DNA from: Pontibacter chinhatensis
Lineage (GTDB): Bacteria; Bacteroidota; Bacteroidia; Cytophagales; Hymenobacteraceae
DNA: 64,000 bases
Reading direction: 5' to 3'
NCBI RefSeq assembly: GCF_900113285.1
Contig: NZ_FOOT01000001.1
Coordinates: forward strand, 930,001-994,000
The notes under the pieces are model-generated. The model ran no database searches. It had not been told where the DNA came from and saw only the letters and a program-made list of their open reading frames with translations. The translations under genes and the position numbers were made by a program. How positions within the stretch are numbered: the stretch's first letter is position 1; every line of letters starts with the position of its first letter. Below, piece after piece: positions 1 through 8,223 of the stretch.

Positions 1-791
1 GCTACAGCAACCGCTACGAAGACATCGAGAGCCCGAATGTGGTAGGCAAGATTGAAGGCTCTGACCCAGTGCTGAAAAATGAGTATGTGGTGCACAGTGC
101 CCACCTTGACCACATTGGCGTGGGCAGGCCCATCGACGGTGATTCTATCTATAATGGTGCCCACGACAACGCCTCCGGCGTAGCCAGCCTGCTGGAGATT
201 GCCCGTGTGTACAACAACTTAAAGCAAAAGCCAAAGCGCTCCATTCTGATCGTGATGGTAACGGCGGAGGAAATGGGCCTGCTCGGTTCGGCATACTTTG
301 CCAAGTACCCTACCGTGCCTGCCTCGCAGCTGGTGGCCAACGTAAATACCGACATGCCCACGCTGATTGCGCCGCTGCTGTCGGTGGTGCCGCTGGGGGC
401 TGCCCATTCTTCACTTCAGGGAGAGGTGCAAAAGGCCAGCAACTACCTGGGCCTGGATGTGGAAGAGGACCCGGAGCCGGAGCAGAACCGCTTCGTGCGC
501 AGCGACCAGTATAGCTTTGTGGTGCAGGGCGTGCCGGCGCTCCACATCAAGTATGGCAACAAAACCGCCGACGGCAAAAACAATCTTGATGAGACCGTGA
601 AAGTATGGCGCGAGAAGTATTACCACAAACCGCAGGATAACTTCGAGGGTGGCACCTTCGACTTCGATGCGGCCAAAAAGTATGTGCAGCTCAACTTCCT
701 TATCGGCTACCTGGTGGCCCAGGATGCGCAACGACCTACTTGGAACGAGGGCGACTTCTTCGGCAACAGGTTCGGAAGTATAAAGGAATAA
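1..791 (+). CDS. M28 family metallopeptidase, 3' part (5' end outside window)
   Basis: The reading frame is open from base 3, so this is the C-terminal ~262 residues of a larger protein; the GTG at 39 is internal (it follows in-frame residues ending in SPN) and is not the start. Zinc-ligand blocks typical of M28 are visible: SAHLDHIG (His), HDNASGVAS (Asp), VTAEEMGLLGS (Glu-Glu) and VNTDMP (Asp). The family comprises zinc aminopeptidases and related exopeptidases; Bacteroidota members are usually secreted, but the signal-peptide region is outside the window. It is followed by a bidirectional hairpin terminator and faces the SusE gene. The family is well supported; substrate specificity cannot be told. 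Confidence 0.87.
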   Translation, partial: YSNRYEDIESPNVVGKIEGSDPVLKNEYVVHSAHLDHIGVGRPIDGDSIYNGAHDNASGVASLLEIARVYNNLKQKPKRSILIVMVTAEEMGLLGSAYFAKYPTVPASQLVANVNTDMPTLIAPLLSVVPLGAAHSSLQGEVQKASNYLGLDVEEDPEPEQNRFVRSDQYSFVVQGVPALHIKYGNKTADGKNNLDETVKVWREKYYHKPQDNFEGGTFDFDAAKKYVQLNFLIGYLVAQDAQRPTWNEGDFFGNRFGSIKE

Positions 792-877
792 GAAAGTACT
801 AATAACCGCTCAGCAAGTATAGCCCAAAGTATAAACATACTATAGCTTACACGCTGCAGCCCTTTATACTTTACTAC

Positions 878-923
878 AAACGAAAACAGCCCGGAAGCTT
901 AGGCCTCCGGGCTGTTTTCGTTT
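878..923. terminator. bidirectional hairpin terminator
   Basis: Perfect 18-bp inverted repeat (878-895 with 906-923) with an A-run on one side and a T-run on the other. It lies between the convergent M28 peptidase and SusE genes and can serve both. Three further TATACT-type words follow immediately at 923-938. Confidence 0.85.
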
Positions 924-939
924 ATACTATACTTTATAC

Positions 940-1980
940 TTACTTTTTGGTGAGAGTATAGGTCGCAGTGCCATCCTCATTCTCCAGGTCCAGCACGATC
1001 TCGTAAGTACCGGCCGCAACAGAAATGTCAGCCCCTCCGGCTTCCAGAACGCTGTCGCCATTGTCCTCGCCGTAGTTCGTGCCCCAGTCGTCGTTCAGCC
1101 TGAACTTGATCTTGCCCGCTGTTAAAGCAGTCGTGAGTCTCCAAACACCGGCCTCGTTGTCGTAGATCATGTCTGTGTCCTTGTCCCAACCTCCGGGCGT
1201 AGCATCGCCAATCAGGCCCCACGAGTATTTGGCTGCTGACCAGGTCATGTTATTCAGGTCGACGGTGATGCGGTAGCTGTCTTTGGTTGGAACAGCCAGG
1301 TCCGGTCCGTTCAATGCCAGCGTACCGGCAGCAGCGCCGCCGCCATAGTTTACTGACCAGCTTCTTCCCTCCGTGATTTTGAATTTAAGGTTGTTGTCCT
1401 TGTTGTTGAAGCTGATGATGCCCTGGTAAATGCCGTTGCTCTCCACTGAGATAAGCGAAGGCGCCGTTTCAGGGCTCCAGCCCTGGTAGTCGCCGGGCAC
1501 ATACACAAAGCTCGGCTCCACAAAGGTAGAGTACGTAGTTACCGAAACTTTCTGCGCAGCGGAATAGATCGGCTCCACCAGGTTAGACACAGTGGCTCTG
1601 ATGCGCATGTTCACATCGTGCGTTTCCTCCTGGGCATACTTCAGCCTTGTCAGCAGGGTGTTCAGTTCGGCTCCGGTAAACACTTTTTCGCGGGCATCCT
1701 GCAGCGGCATGTTAAAAGGGGTGCTGAAGTTGTTGTCGGCCGTGTCTATCTGCAAAGCATACGTCACCGCTGCTTGGTAGCCAAAGTCAGCCTCATCCCA
1801 GGACAGTGTCAGCGCCTCCGCCTCGGCCCCCTCTTCAGTTAGCACCACCGCGTTAGAGGAGGTGGTCAGGTTAATGGTTGCCCCCTCCCGGGCAACCGCC
1901 CTATCTTCATCTTTCTCGCAACTGGTTAGCGCCAGCGCCGCGACAAAGAATACTATGGATCTGTTAAACCAGCTTTTCAT
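940..1980 (-). CDS. SusE-like outer-membrane glucan-binding lipoprotein
   Basis: 346 aa. The N-terminus is a lipoprotein signal with lipobox LTSC (Cys21), so surface or outer-membrane anchoring is expected. After it comes a SusE-type Ig-like domain (about residues 25-135), then two repeated starch-binding-like modules, beginning near YVPGDYQGWSP and near WGLIGDATPGGWDKD; each ends in a FRLNDDWGTNYG-type block. Two modules fit SusE rather than the three-module SusF. It is the last gene of the minus-strand glucan locus, 79 bp after SusD. The inferred role is holding alpha-glucan at the cell surface for SusC/SusD. Alternative: a SusF relative. Confidence 0.85.
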   Translation of the reverse strand: MKSWFNRSIVFFVAALALTSCEKDEDRAVAREGATINLTTSSNAVVLTEEGAEAEALTLSWDEADFGYQAAVTYALQIDTADNNFSTPFNMPLQDAREKVFTGAELNTLLTRLKYAQEETHDVNMRIRATVSNLVEPIYSAAQKVSVTTYSTFVEPSFVYVPGDYQGWSPETAPSLISVESNGIYQGIISFNNKDNNLKFKITEGRSWSVNYGGGAAAGTLALNGPDLAVPTKDSYRITVDLNNMTWSAAKYSWGLIGDATPGGWDKDTDMIYDNEAGVWRLTTALTAGKIKFRLNDDWGTNYGEDNGDSVLEAGGADISVAAGTYEIVLDLENEDGTATYTLTKK

Positions 1981-2059
1981 ATATCATCTTTAAAAGTATG
2001 ATGTTATACACTTGCCCACACACTTCTAAGTGGTGTGCCGGCAAGTGCTTTTTTACCTA

Positions 2060-3649
2060 TTAATATCCCGGGTTCTGAACCAGGTTCGGGTTGGAAATAA
2101 TATCCGGGGTTGGGATAGGGTATATCGTGCGGAAATCTCCCACGGCACGTCCTTCTGCCACGCCGCCCTTCCATGGCCACACGTATTGGCTGCCGGTGAA
2201 TTGACCGTAACGGATCAGGTCAGTTCTTCTGTGAGCCTCCCAATACAGCTCACGGCCCCGCTCGTCCAGTATAAACTGCAGCGTCAGTTGGCCTGGTGTG
2301 ATGTTTCCGGAGTCGTCGCCATAAGCGCGGCGGCGCAGCCTGTTCACCAGTTCCACGGCCAGCCCCAGGTCGCCACCTGCACGAAGCGCTGCCTCGGCAT
2401 ACATCAGGTAAGCATCCTCCACCCGGAACAGCGGGAAGTCCGTGTCCACGAACTCCATACCTGGGTGGGAGCCTTTTTGGCCAGTAGAGGTAAGGTTTTT
2501 ATACTTGACGATGGCATAACCATTCGAGAACGGACCAATCTCGTTAATCTCCAGCGACTGCCCGTCAGTGTAGAAGTTGGCGCGGTCGTCCGGGCTGTTG
2601 GTTGGGTCCGGGAACAGCTCCACAAAGGCCGAAGTGGTTCTCAGACCGGCCCAGCCACCGTTCACGCCAAAATCCTCCACCGGACGCATAGAGCCACCGA
2701 TTGGGGCGTGCACCAGGTAGGTAGTGCCACCAAAGGTCTGCGTTCTCAACCCGTCGAAAGCAATCGGGAAAATGATGCCTTTGGCCGTGTGGTTGTCAGC
2801 CAGGAACAGGTCATCGTAATCCTCTTCCAGCGGATAGCCCGCGTCCACTACCTTTTTGGCGTAAGTCATGGCGTCGGCATAACGGTTCTCACCTGTATAT
2901 ACTTCGGCGTTCAGGTACAGCTTGGCCAGCAGCATCCAGGCAGCAGCTTTGTCGGCGCGGGCGTACTCGTTCTGCATCGGGTCTACCAGCAGGTTCTCCA
3001 CATCCAGCAGTTCGGCTTCTATGTAATCAAACAAGTCAGCCCTTTGAATCTGCTCCGGGAAGAAGGCACCTACGGTATTGGTCTCATCAATGAAAGGCAC
3101 GTTGCCATACAGGTCCAGCGCGTGGTAGTAGCTCAGCGCACGCAGGAAGCGGGCTTCGGCACGGAACAACCTGGCTGTTTCGGCATTGGCACCGGAAATA
3201 CCCCTACCAGAAAGCTTGTCATCCGATGTCTCGCGGATAAACTCGTTGGAGAGCGATATCTGGTAGTAGATACGGGCAAACAGCGCCGTCACGAACTGGT
3301 TGTTTGGGGTCCAGTCCATGTCGTGCAGGTCAGGCAAGCCCGCATCGCCCCAGCCAATCACGGCTTCGTCGGTAGGGAGTTCCTGCAGCTGCCAGTACTG
3401 GCGCAGGTACGAGGAGAAGCCCTCGTCGCCGCCCGTAATGTCCGGGTTGCCGGCAGGGCCCTGCTGTCCGGTAAGGGCAAGGCCTGCGTATACTTTGGCC
3501 AGCACTTGTTTGTAATTGTTAAAATCGTTGTAGACGGTGGCGGACGTTACCTCATAAGGAGGAGTCTGGTCCAGGTCATCTGTACAGGATACAGCCGAGA
3601 AGCCGATGAGGCCCGACAGGAGCAGACTAGCTATATATTTCGTCTTCAT
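2060..3649 (-). CDS. SusD/RagB family surface glycan-binding lipoprotein
   Basis: 529 aa, the usual SusD length. The lipoprotein signal ends at SAVSC (Cys22). It has the SusD/RagB architecture: the N-terminal TPPYEVTSATVYNDFNNYKQVLAKVYAGL block, the central RFLRALSYYHALDLYGNVPF TPR-like helices, and the C-terminal DERGRELYWEAHRRTDLIRYGQF and YPIPTPDI motifs. SusD caps the SusC barrel and delivers oligosaccharide to it. It lies 15 bp downstream of SusC and is almost certainly co-transcribed with it. A glucan ligand is inferred from the neighbouring GH13 amylase and SusE. Confidence 0.95.
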   Translation of the reverse strand: MKTKYIASLLLSGLIGFSAVSCTDDLDQTPPYEVTSATVYNDFNNYKQVLAKVYAGLALTGQQGPAGNPDITGGDEGFSSYLRQYWQLQELPTDEAVIGWGDAGLPDLHDMDWTPNNQFVTALFARIYYQISLSNEFIRETSDDKLSGRGISGANAETARLFRAEARFLRALSYYHALDLYGNVPFIDETNTVGAFFPEQIQRADLFDYIEAELLDVENLLVDPMQNEYARADKAAAWMLLAKLYLNAEVYTGENRYADAMTYAKKVVDAGYPLEEDYDDLFLADNHTAKGIIFPIAFDGLRTQTFGGTTYLVHAPIGGSMRPVEDFGVNGGWAGLRTTSAFVELFPDPTNSPDDRANFYTDGQSLEINEIGPFSNGYAIVKYKNLTSTGQKGSHPGMEFVDTDFPLFRVEDAYLMYAEAALRAGGDLGLAVELVNRLRRRAYGDDSGNITPGQLTLQFILDERGRELYWEAHRRTDLIRYGQFTGSQYVWPWKGGVAEGRAVGDFRTIYPIPTPDIISNPNLVQNPGY

Positions 3650-3664
3650 TTTATACTTCAGCTA

Positions 3665-6600
3665 TTATTTGAAATCCAGATTTAAGCCCAGCGACAGGAT
3701 TCTTGGTCTTGGGTAGAAGTTGTTGTCAATGCCTCCGGTCACCTCAGGGTCCAGGCCGTCATACTTCGTGATCACGAAGATGTTCTGGCCGGTGGCCGTC
3801 AGGCGCAGGTTTACCCTGTCGTTCAGGATGCTGCCCACGTTGTAGCCCAGGTTGATGTTATCCATGCGCAGGAACGAGGCATTCTCAATAAAGTAATCGG
3901 AGTACTGGCGGTTCGGATCATCCGGCCCCACAAAGCCAAAATCATTGATAAAAGTTGGGATCGTAAGCAGGTATCCTTCCCAGTCGAGGTTGCTGTAGAA
4001 AGCGTTGGCCTTGATGTTGTTGTACACGTAGTTGCCAACAGATCCGCGCAGCACCATGCCCAGGCTCCACTTGTTGTAGCTCAGTTGCGTGTTAAAGCCA
4101 AAGTAGGCTCTAGGCTCAGGGCTCTTGTAACGGTACAAATCCTGGTCTGTGATCTGGCCATCGCCGTTCAAATCAGCATACAGGCCCTCTATCGGACGTC
4201 CGTCCTCCCCGTACACCTGCTTGTACACGTAGTAAGCAAATGTCGGATGGCCCACAGTATGGATCTGGATGGTATTACCAACACCACCGCCAATACCGCC
4301 TACCGGGATACCCAAGGCATCATCGTCCTGCGTTCTGCTCAGCTTGATGATCTCATTCCTGTTAAAGGTACCGTTCAGGCCAACGTCCCAGTTAAACTGC
4401 TCGGTGTTGATCACGTTGAAGTTGAGGACTGCCTCCAGGCCACGGTTCTCGATGCTGCCTACGTTCGTGTAGAGGCGGTTAGTCAGGTTAGAGCCGGCAG
4501 GCACCTGAATGATGGCCAGCAGGTCTTCCGTTTTCTTGTAGTAATAGTCCAGGCTACCGTTGATTCTGTTGTTCAGGAAGCCGAAGTCCAGGCCAACGTT
4601 GTAGGTTTTGGTCTCTTCCCACTTAATGTTCTCGTCGTATCCCTGCGGACGCAGCGTGCGGTAGAAGGTATCGCCAATCTGGTAGCTGGCTTCCTGGTTG
4701 CTAGGCACGTAGCGGGCCAGGTATGGGTAGAACGCATCCTGCCCGATGTCCTGCTGCCCCGTCACACCGTAACCCAGTCGCAGTTTCAGGTCAGAGATGG
4801 CCGTAACGTTTTGCAGGAAAGGCTCCTCGTTGATTCTCCAGGCAAAAGCAAGCGCCGGGAACGTGCCCCACCTGTTGTCCGGGCTGAAGCGGGAAGAACC
4901 ATCGCGGCGGATGGTAGCCGTCAGAATGTAGCGGTCCATAAACGCATAGTTCAGACGCCCGAAGTAAGACAGCAGCACGTTGTTGGTCTCGATTGGGTTC
5001 GGAGCCCTCGTAATCGTGTCACCAGCCAGGTTCAGCGTGGCAAACGGTGGCACTTCGTTTTTGAACTTCTGGTAAGAGTAACCGGCTGTGAAATCCACGC
5101 GGCTCTTCAGCTCCGCATACTCTTTCACATAGTTCAGGTAGAAGTCCAGCAGGTTGTTGTTCTTGCGCTGCTCGTACTGCGAGAAGCTGCCGCCCTGCGT
5201 GAATACAGACGCAAGTGTGGTAGGCAGCGTCACCGAGCCCTCGCTCTTCGACACATCGTAACCCAGGTTCAGGTTGGCCCTCAACTCCGGCAAGAAGTGG
5301 AATTTGTAGTCCAGCTGGATGTTACCGATGCTTCTGCTCACGTCGCTGTTGTCATCGGTCTGCTTCAGGGTGCTGAGCGGGTTGCGCGGCGCCAGCGTGT
5401 TCACGTTGCCGTTCTGGTCCACCCACTCGAAGTAGCCGCCAAACCGGGTGTTGTCCGAATCATACGGCGACTGGGTTGGGTCAAACTGAACAGCTGTACC
5501 TATCACACCCTCGTTCGCAAACTGGTGCTTCGCCTTGATGCCCTTCACATTCAGGTTCACGGTCAGGTGATCGTTAAAGAAGGTAGGGTTCAGGCTTACG
5601 GATCCGGTTCCACGCTTCATCTCAGACGTCAGCAGGATGCCTTCCTGGTCCAAGTAACCCACAGACACGCGGTACGGCAGGTTCTTCACAGAGCCGCTCA
5701 CGCTCAGGTTGTGGTCCTGGCTCACAGCATCCCGGAAAATCAGGTCCTGCCAATCGGTGTTGGCCTGCCCCAGCAGCGCCTTGTTTTCCTCAGTGGCGTA
5801 CTGGTTTACCGCGGCTCGGTACTCGTCACCGGTCAGCACCTCTACCTTGTCCCTCAGTTGCGATACCGATACCAGCGAGTTCAGGCTTACGTTCATTTTA
5901 TCGCCCGCACGGCCACGCTTGGTGGTGATGATGATTACCCCGTTTGAGGCGCGTGAGCCGTAAATGGCCGTCGCAGAGGCATCCTTCAGCACGTTAAAGG
6001 TCTCGATATCGTTCGGGTTGATGAGCGCCAGCGGGTTCGCCGTTCCGGAGATGCCGCTGTTGTCAATCGGCACCCCGTCAATCACGATAAGCGGGTCGTT
6101 GCTGGCGTTCAGGGAGGAGCCGCCCCGGATACGGATGCGGCTGCCAGAGCCTGGGGCACCACCGTTCGAGGAAATCTGCACACCGGCTACCTTACCGGCA
6201 ATAAGCTGCTCTGGGGTGGTGATGTTTCCTTGCTGGAAGTCCTCCTGGGAAATGGCGGTTACCGAGCCGGTGATGTCGCTCTTGCGCTGGGTACCGTAGC
6301 CCACCACCACTACTTCTTCCAGGGCCTTCATATCCTGGGCAAGGGTAATGTTAAGGGAGGTCTGGTTGCCCACGGTTACCTGCTGGGTAGTATAGCCGAT
6401 GTAAGAGAACACTAGCACCGCACCGGTTTCCGGTACCGCAATGCTGAAGTTACCGTTGGCATCGGTGGAAGTACCCCGGGTGGTGCCTTGCAGCACCACC
6501 GTCACGCCGGGCAGACCCGTGCCAGCCTCATCCTTCACCGTGCCGTTTACCGTTATGTTGGTCTGGCTGTTGATGCTGGTGCCGGACTTGGCAGTCTCCC

Positions 6601-6997
6601 TGCTGGCAGGTGCAGGGGCTGGCGTGGCAGCCGCCTTTTCGATAATGTATACTTCGTCTACCTTCTTGTAGCTCAGGCCGGCAGGGGAAAGGATGCGGGT
6701 CAGTAAGGCATCGGCATCCTTTTCGCCATCGAGCGAGGCAGGCATGCGGAGCTGCAGGTTCTCCGCCACATCTGCCTTGTAGGAAAACTGAATGCCGAAC
6801 TTGCGTTGCAGATCGTTTAAGGCAGCCTTCAGCGATGTGCTGGTGTAGCCCCGCGCTGCGCTGCGGCTGCTGGATGCCAGTTCCAGCTGCACATCCCCCG
6901 AAGCATACAGGTTTTGGGAGGTGGCAGGCAAGCCAAGGCAACACAACACTGTAGAAAGGCCAATGGCCCTGATTCTACGGGTATATTTGTTTTGCAT
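3665..6997 (-). CDS. SusC/RagA TonB-dependent transporter with STN signalling domain
   Basis: 1110 aa. Order: signal peptide (about 1-28), STN domain (about 52-121, LKAALNDLQRKFGIQFSY to DEVYIIEKA), carboxypeptidase-regulatory-like domain (about 147-221), TonB-box-like EEVVVVGYG (about 227-235), plug with the SusC-typical SNGVIIITTKRGRAGDKM block, then a beta-barrel ending LSLGLNLDFK. The outer-membrane barrel imports oligosaccharides using TonB energy. The extra STN domain is known to touch FecR-type anti-sigma factors, and a FecR gene ends 8 bp upstream, so transport is probably coupled to transcriptional control (inference). Confidence 0.96.
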   Translation of the reverse strand: MQNKYTRRIRAIGLSTVLCCLGLPATSQNLYASGDVQLELASSSRSAARGYTSTSLKAALNDLQRKFGIQFSYKADVAENLQLRMPASLDGEKDADALLTRILSPAGLSYKKVDEVYIIEKAAATPAPAPASRETAKSGTSINSQTNITVNGTVKDEAGTGLPGVTVVLQGTTRGTSTDANGNFSIAVPETGAVLVFSYIGYTTQQVTVGNQTSLNITLAQDMKALEEVVVVGYGTQRKSDITGSVTAISQEDFQQGNITTPEQLIAGKVAGVQISSNGGAPGSGSRIRIRGGSSLNASNDPLIVIDGVPIDNSGISGTANPLALINPNDIETFNVLKDASATAIYGSRASNGVIIITTKRGRAGDKMNVSLNSLVSVSQLRDKVEVLTGDEYRAAVNQYATEENKALLGQANTDWQDLIFRDAVSQDHNLSVSGSVKNLPYRVSVGYLDQEGILLTSEMKRGTGSVSLNPTFFNDHLTVNLNVKGIKAKHQFANEGVIGTAVQFDPTQSPYDSDNTRFGGYFEWVDQNGNVNTLAPRNPLSTLKQTDDNSDVSRSIGNIQLDYKFHFLPELRANLNLGYDVSKSEGSVTLPTTLASVFTQGGSFSQYEQRKNNNLLDFYLNYVKEYAELKSRVDFTAGYSYQKFKNEVPPFATLNLAGDTITRAPNPIETNNVLLSYFGRLNYAFMDRYILTATIRRDGSSRFSPDNRWGTFPALAFAWRINEEPFLQNVTAISDLKLRLGYGVTGQQDIGQDAFYPYLARYVPSNQEASYQIGDTFYRTLRPQGYDENIKWEETKTYNVGLDFGFLNNRINGSLDYYYKKTEDLLAIIQVPAGSNLTNRLYTNVGSIENRGLEAVLNFNVINTEQFNWDVGLNGTFNRNEIIKLSRTQDDDALGIPVGGIGGGVGNTIQIHTVGHPTFAYYVYKQVYGEDGRPIEGLYADLNGDGQITDQDLYRYKSPEPRAYFGFNTQLSYNKWSLGMVLRGSVGNYVYNNIKANAFYSNLDWEGYLLTIPTFINDFGFVGPDDPNRQYSDYFIENASFLRMDNINLGYNVGSILNDRVNLRLTATGQNIFVITKYDGLDPEVTGGIDNNFYPRPRILSLGLNLDFK

Positions 6998-7005
6998 ACG
7001 ATAGG

Positions 7006-8034
7006 TTATGAAATAGATATAAGTATAGTTTTTGATTCCTTTTGCACGGTAACTTTGGCTCCCAGCGTGGCCGAGACGGTTGCCAGGATCTTGTCCACCC
7101 CCTGCCCTTTCAGGCTGGCTGTGAGCCTTTGCCGGGCCAGCTCAGCGTCCGCTATCACCACTTTATAGCCATACACCTGTTCCAGCATGTCGGCAATGTC
7201 CTGTAAGGAGGTGTTGTCGAAAATCACTTTGTCATCTTTCCAGGCAGTGTATACTTCCGGGCTTACCTGCTGCTGCAGTACATGGCTGCCACCCTGGCTT
7301 ACCTCCACCAGTTCTCCGGGCTGCATGCTGAGCTGGCTTGGAGCGCCGTTGCTAGTGTAAGTAAGCTGCACTTTTCCGGAGGCCAGCACCACCCGGCTCG
7401 TGTGGTTGCGGCTTGTCACGTTAAACGCTGTCCCCAGAACTTTAACCTCTGTATCATCTGCCGCCCGAACCACAAACGGCTGCGCAATTCCCTTGTGCAC
7501 CACCTCAAAGAAAGCCTCGCCCTGCAGGTCTACTTTCCGGTCCGACAGGCCGGGCCAGTCGTTTGTATAGGTCAGGGCGGAGTTTCCGTTCAGCACTACC
7601 CTGGAGCCATCCGGCAATTGTACCGAAAGCTGCTCTCCGTAACCCGTGCTATACTTAACCGGCGCCTGGCGTAGCAGGAACAGCGACGATACCAGCAGTA
7701 TAAGCGCCACAGAGGCCGCCATGCTCAGGTAATACCGCTTCTGCCGCCAATTATTAATGGCCATCACTTTGGGTTCTGTGGCAGCCTGCTCCTGCTGTAC
7801 CTCTTTTTGCAACCGCTGCCAGATAGCCTCTTCGTCAGAAGCCCGGTACGGGTACAAATCATCGGATAACAAACTTACAAGCCTGCGCGCCTGCTCCACC
7901 TCCTCACGCTTTGAGGGGTATTGCAGGAGCCAATTCTGCCAGAAAGCGTCACTTTCTGCCGTAGGCGAAACTACCCACCGGGCAAAAAATTCGTCTGCAG
8001 CAAGGTCTGCGACACTGGCAAATTGGTATCTCAT
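7006..8034 (-). CDS. FecR family anti-sigma factor
   Basis: 342 aa. A cytoplasmic sigma-binding N-terminus (about 1-95), one membrane span at about 101-121, a periplasmic FecR domain (YSTGYGEQLSVQLPDGS, LNGNSALTY, GEAFFEV, VKVLGTAFNV) and a C-terminal DUF4974/STN-like module (VIFDNTSLQDIADMLEQVYG). It relays a signal from the STN domain of the adjacent SusC to an ECF sigma factor. It is the gene immediately upstream of SusC with an 8-bp gap. Odd: no sigma gene is adjacent, since the next gene upstream is a glycosidase. The nearest ECF sigma in the window is at 23618. Confidence 0.93.
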   Translation of the reverse strand: MRYQFASVADLAADEFFARWVVSPTAESDAFWQNWLLQYPSKREEVEQARRLVSLLSDDLYPYRASDEEAIWQRLQKEVQQEQAATEPKVMAINNWRQKRYYLSMAASVALILLVSSLFLLRQAPVKYSTGYGEQLSVQLPDGSRVVLNGNSALTYTNDWPGLSDRKVDLQGEAFFEVVHKGIAQPFVVRAADDTEVKVLGTAFNVTSRNHTSRVVLASGKVQLTYTSNGAPSQLSMQPGELVEVSQGGSHVLQQQVSPEVYTAWKDDKVIFDNTSLQDIADMLEQVYGYKVVIADAELARQRLTASLKGQGVDKILATVSATLGAKVTVQKESKTILISIS

Positions 8035-8104
8035 GTACGTAACAGCGGTATAAAGTGAGCGCTTGCTCTTTACCTGTATAGCCAGTAGTCGCTTAAAATA
8101 TCCC

Positions 8105-8117
8105 TCCTGAATCAGGA
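8105..8117. promoter_or_regulatory. short palindrome upstream of fecR
   Basis: TCCTGA-A-TCAGGA is a perfect 6-bp inverted repeat with a 1-nt centre in the 189-bp gap upstream of fecR. A half-site AATCAGGA recurs near 8201-8208. It could be an operator; this is only suggestive. Confidence 0.25.
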
Positions 8118-8223
8118 AATTTTAAACAATGATTATACCTACTTTAACTAATTACAAGCCAGATAGTTACAAGTATTTATTAGAATTGTATAATACCAAG
8201 AATCAGGAGAGGCTATGTTATAC

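Noticed and set aside
2030..3685. A 551-codon open frame opposite SusD
   Set aside because: It is the antisense shadow of a strongly recognised SusD gene; its translation shows no domain.
4085..5947. A 620-codon open frame opposite SusC
   Set aside because: Antisense shadow of SusC, with biased composition (many Val/Arg/Gln) and no motifs.
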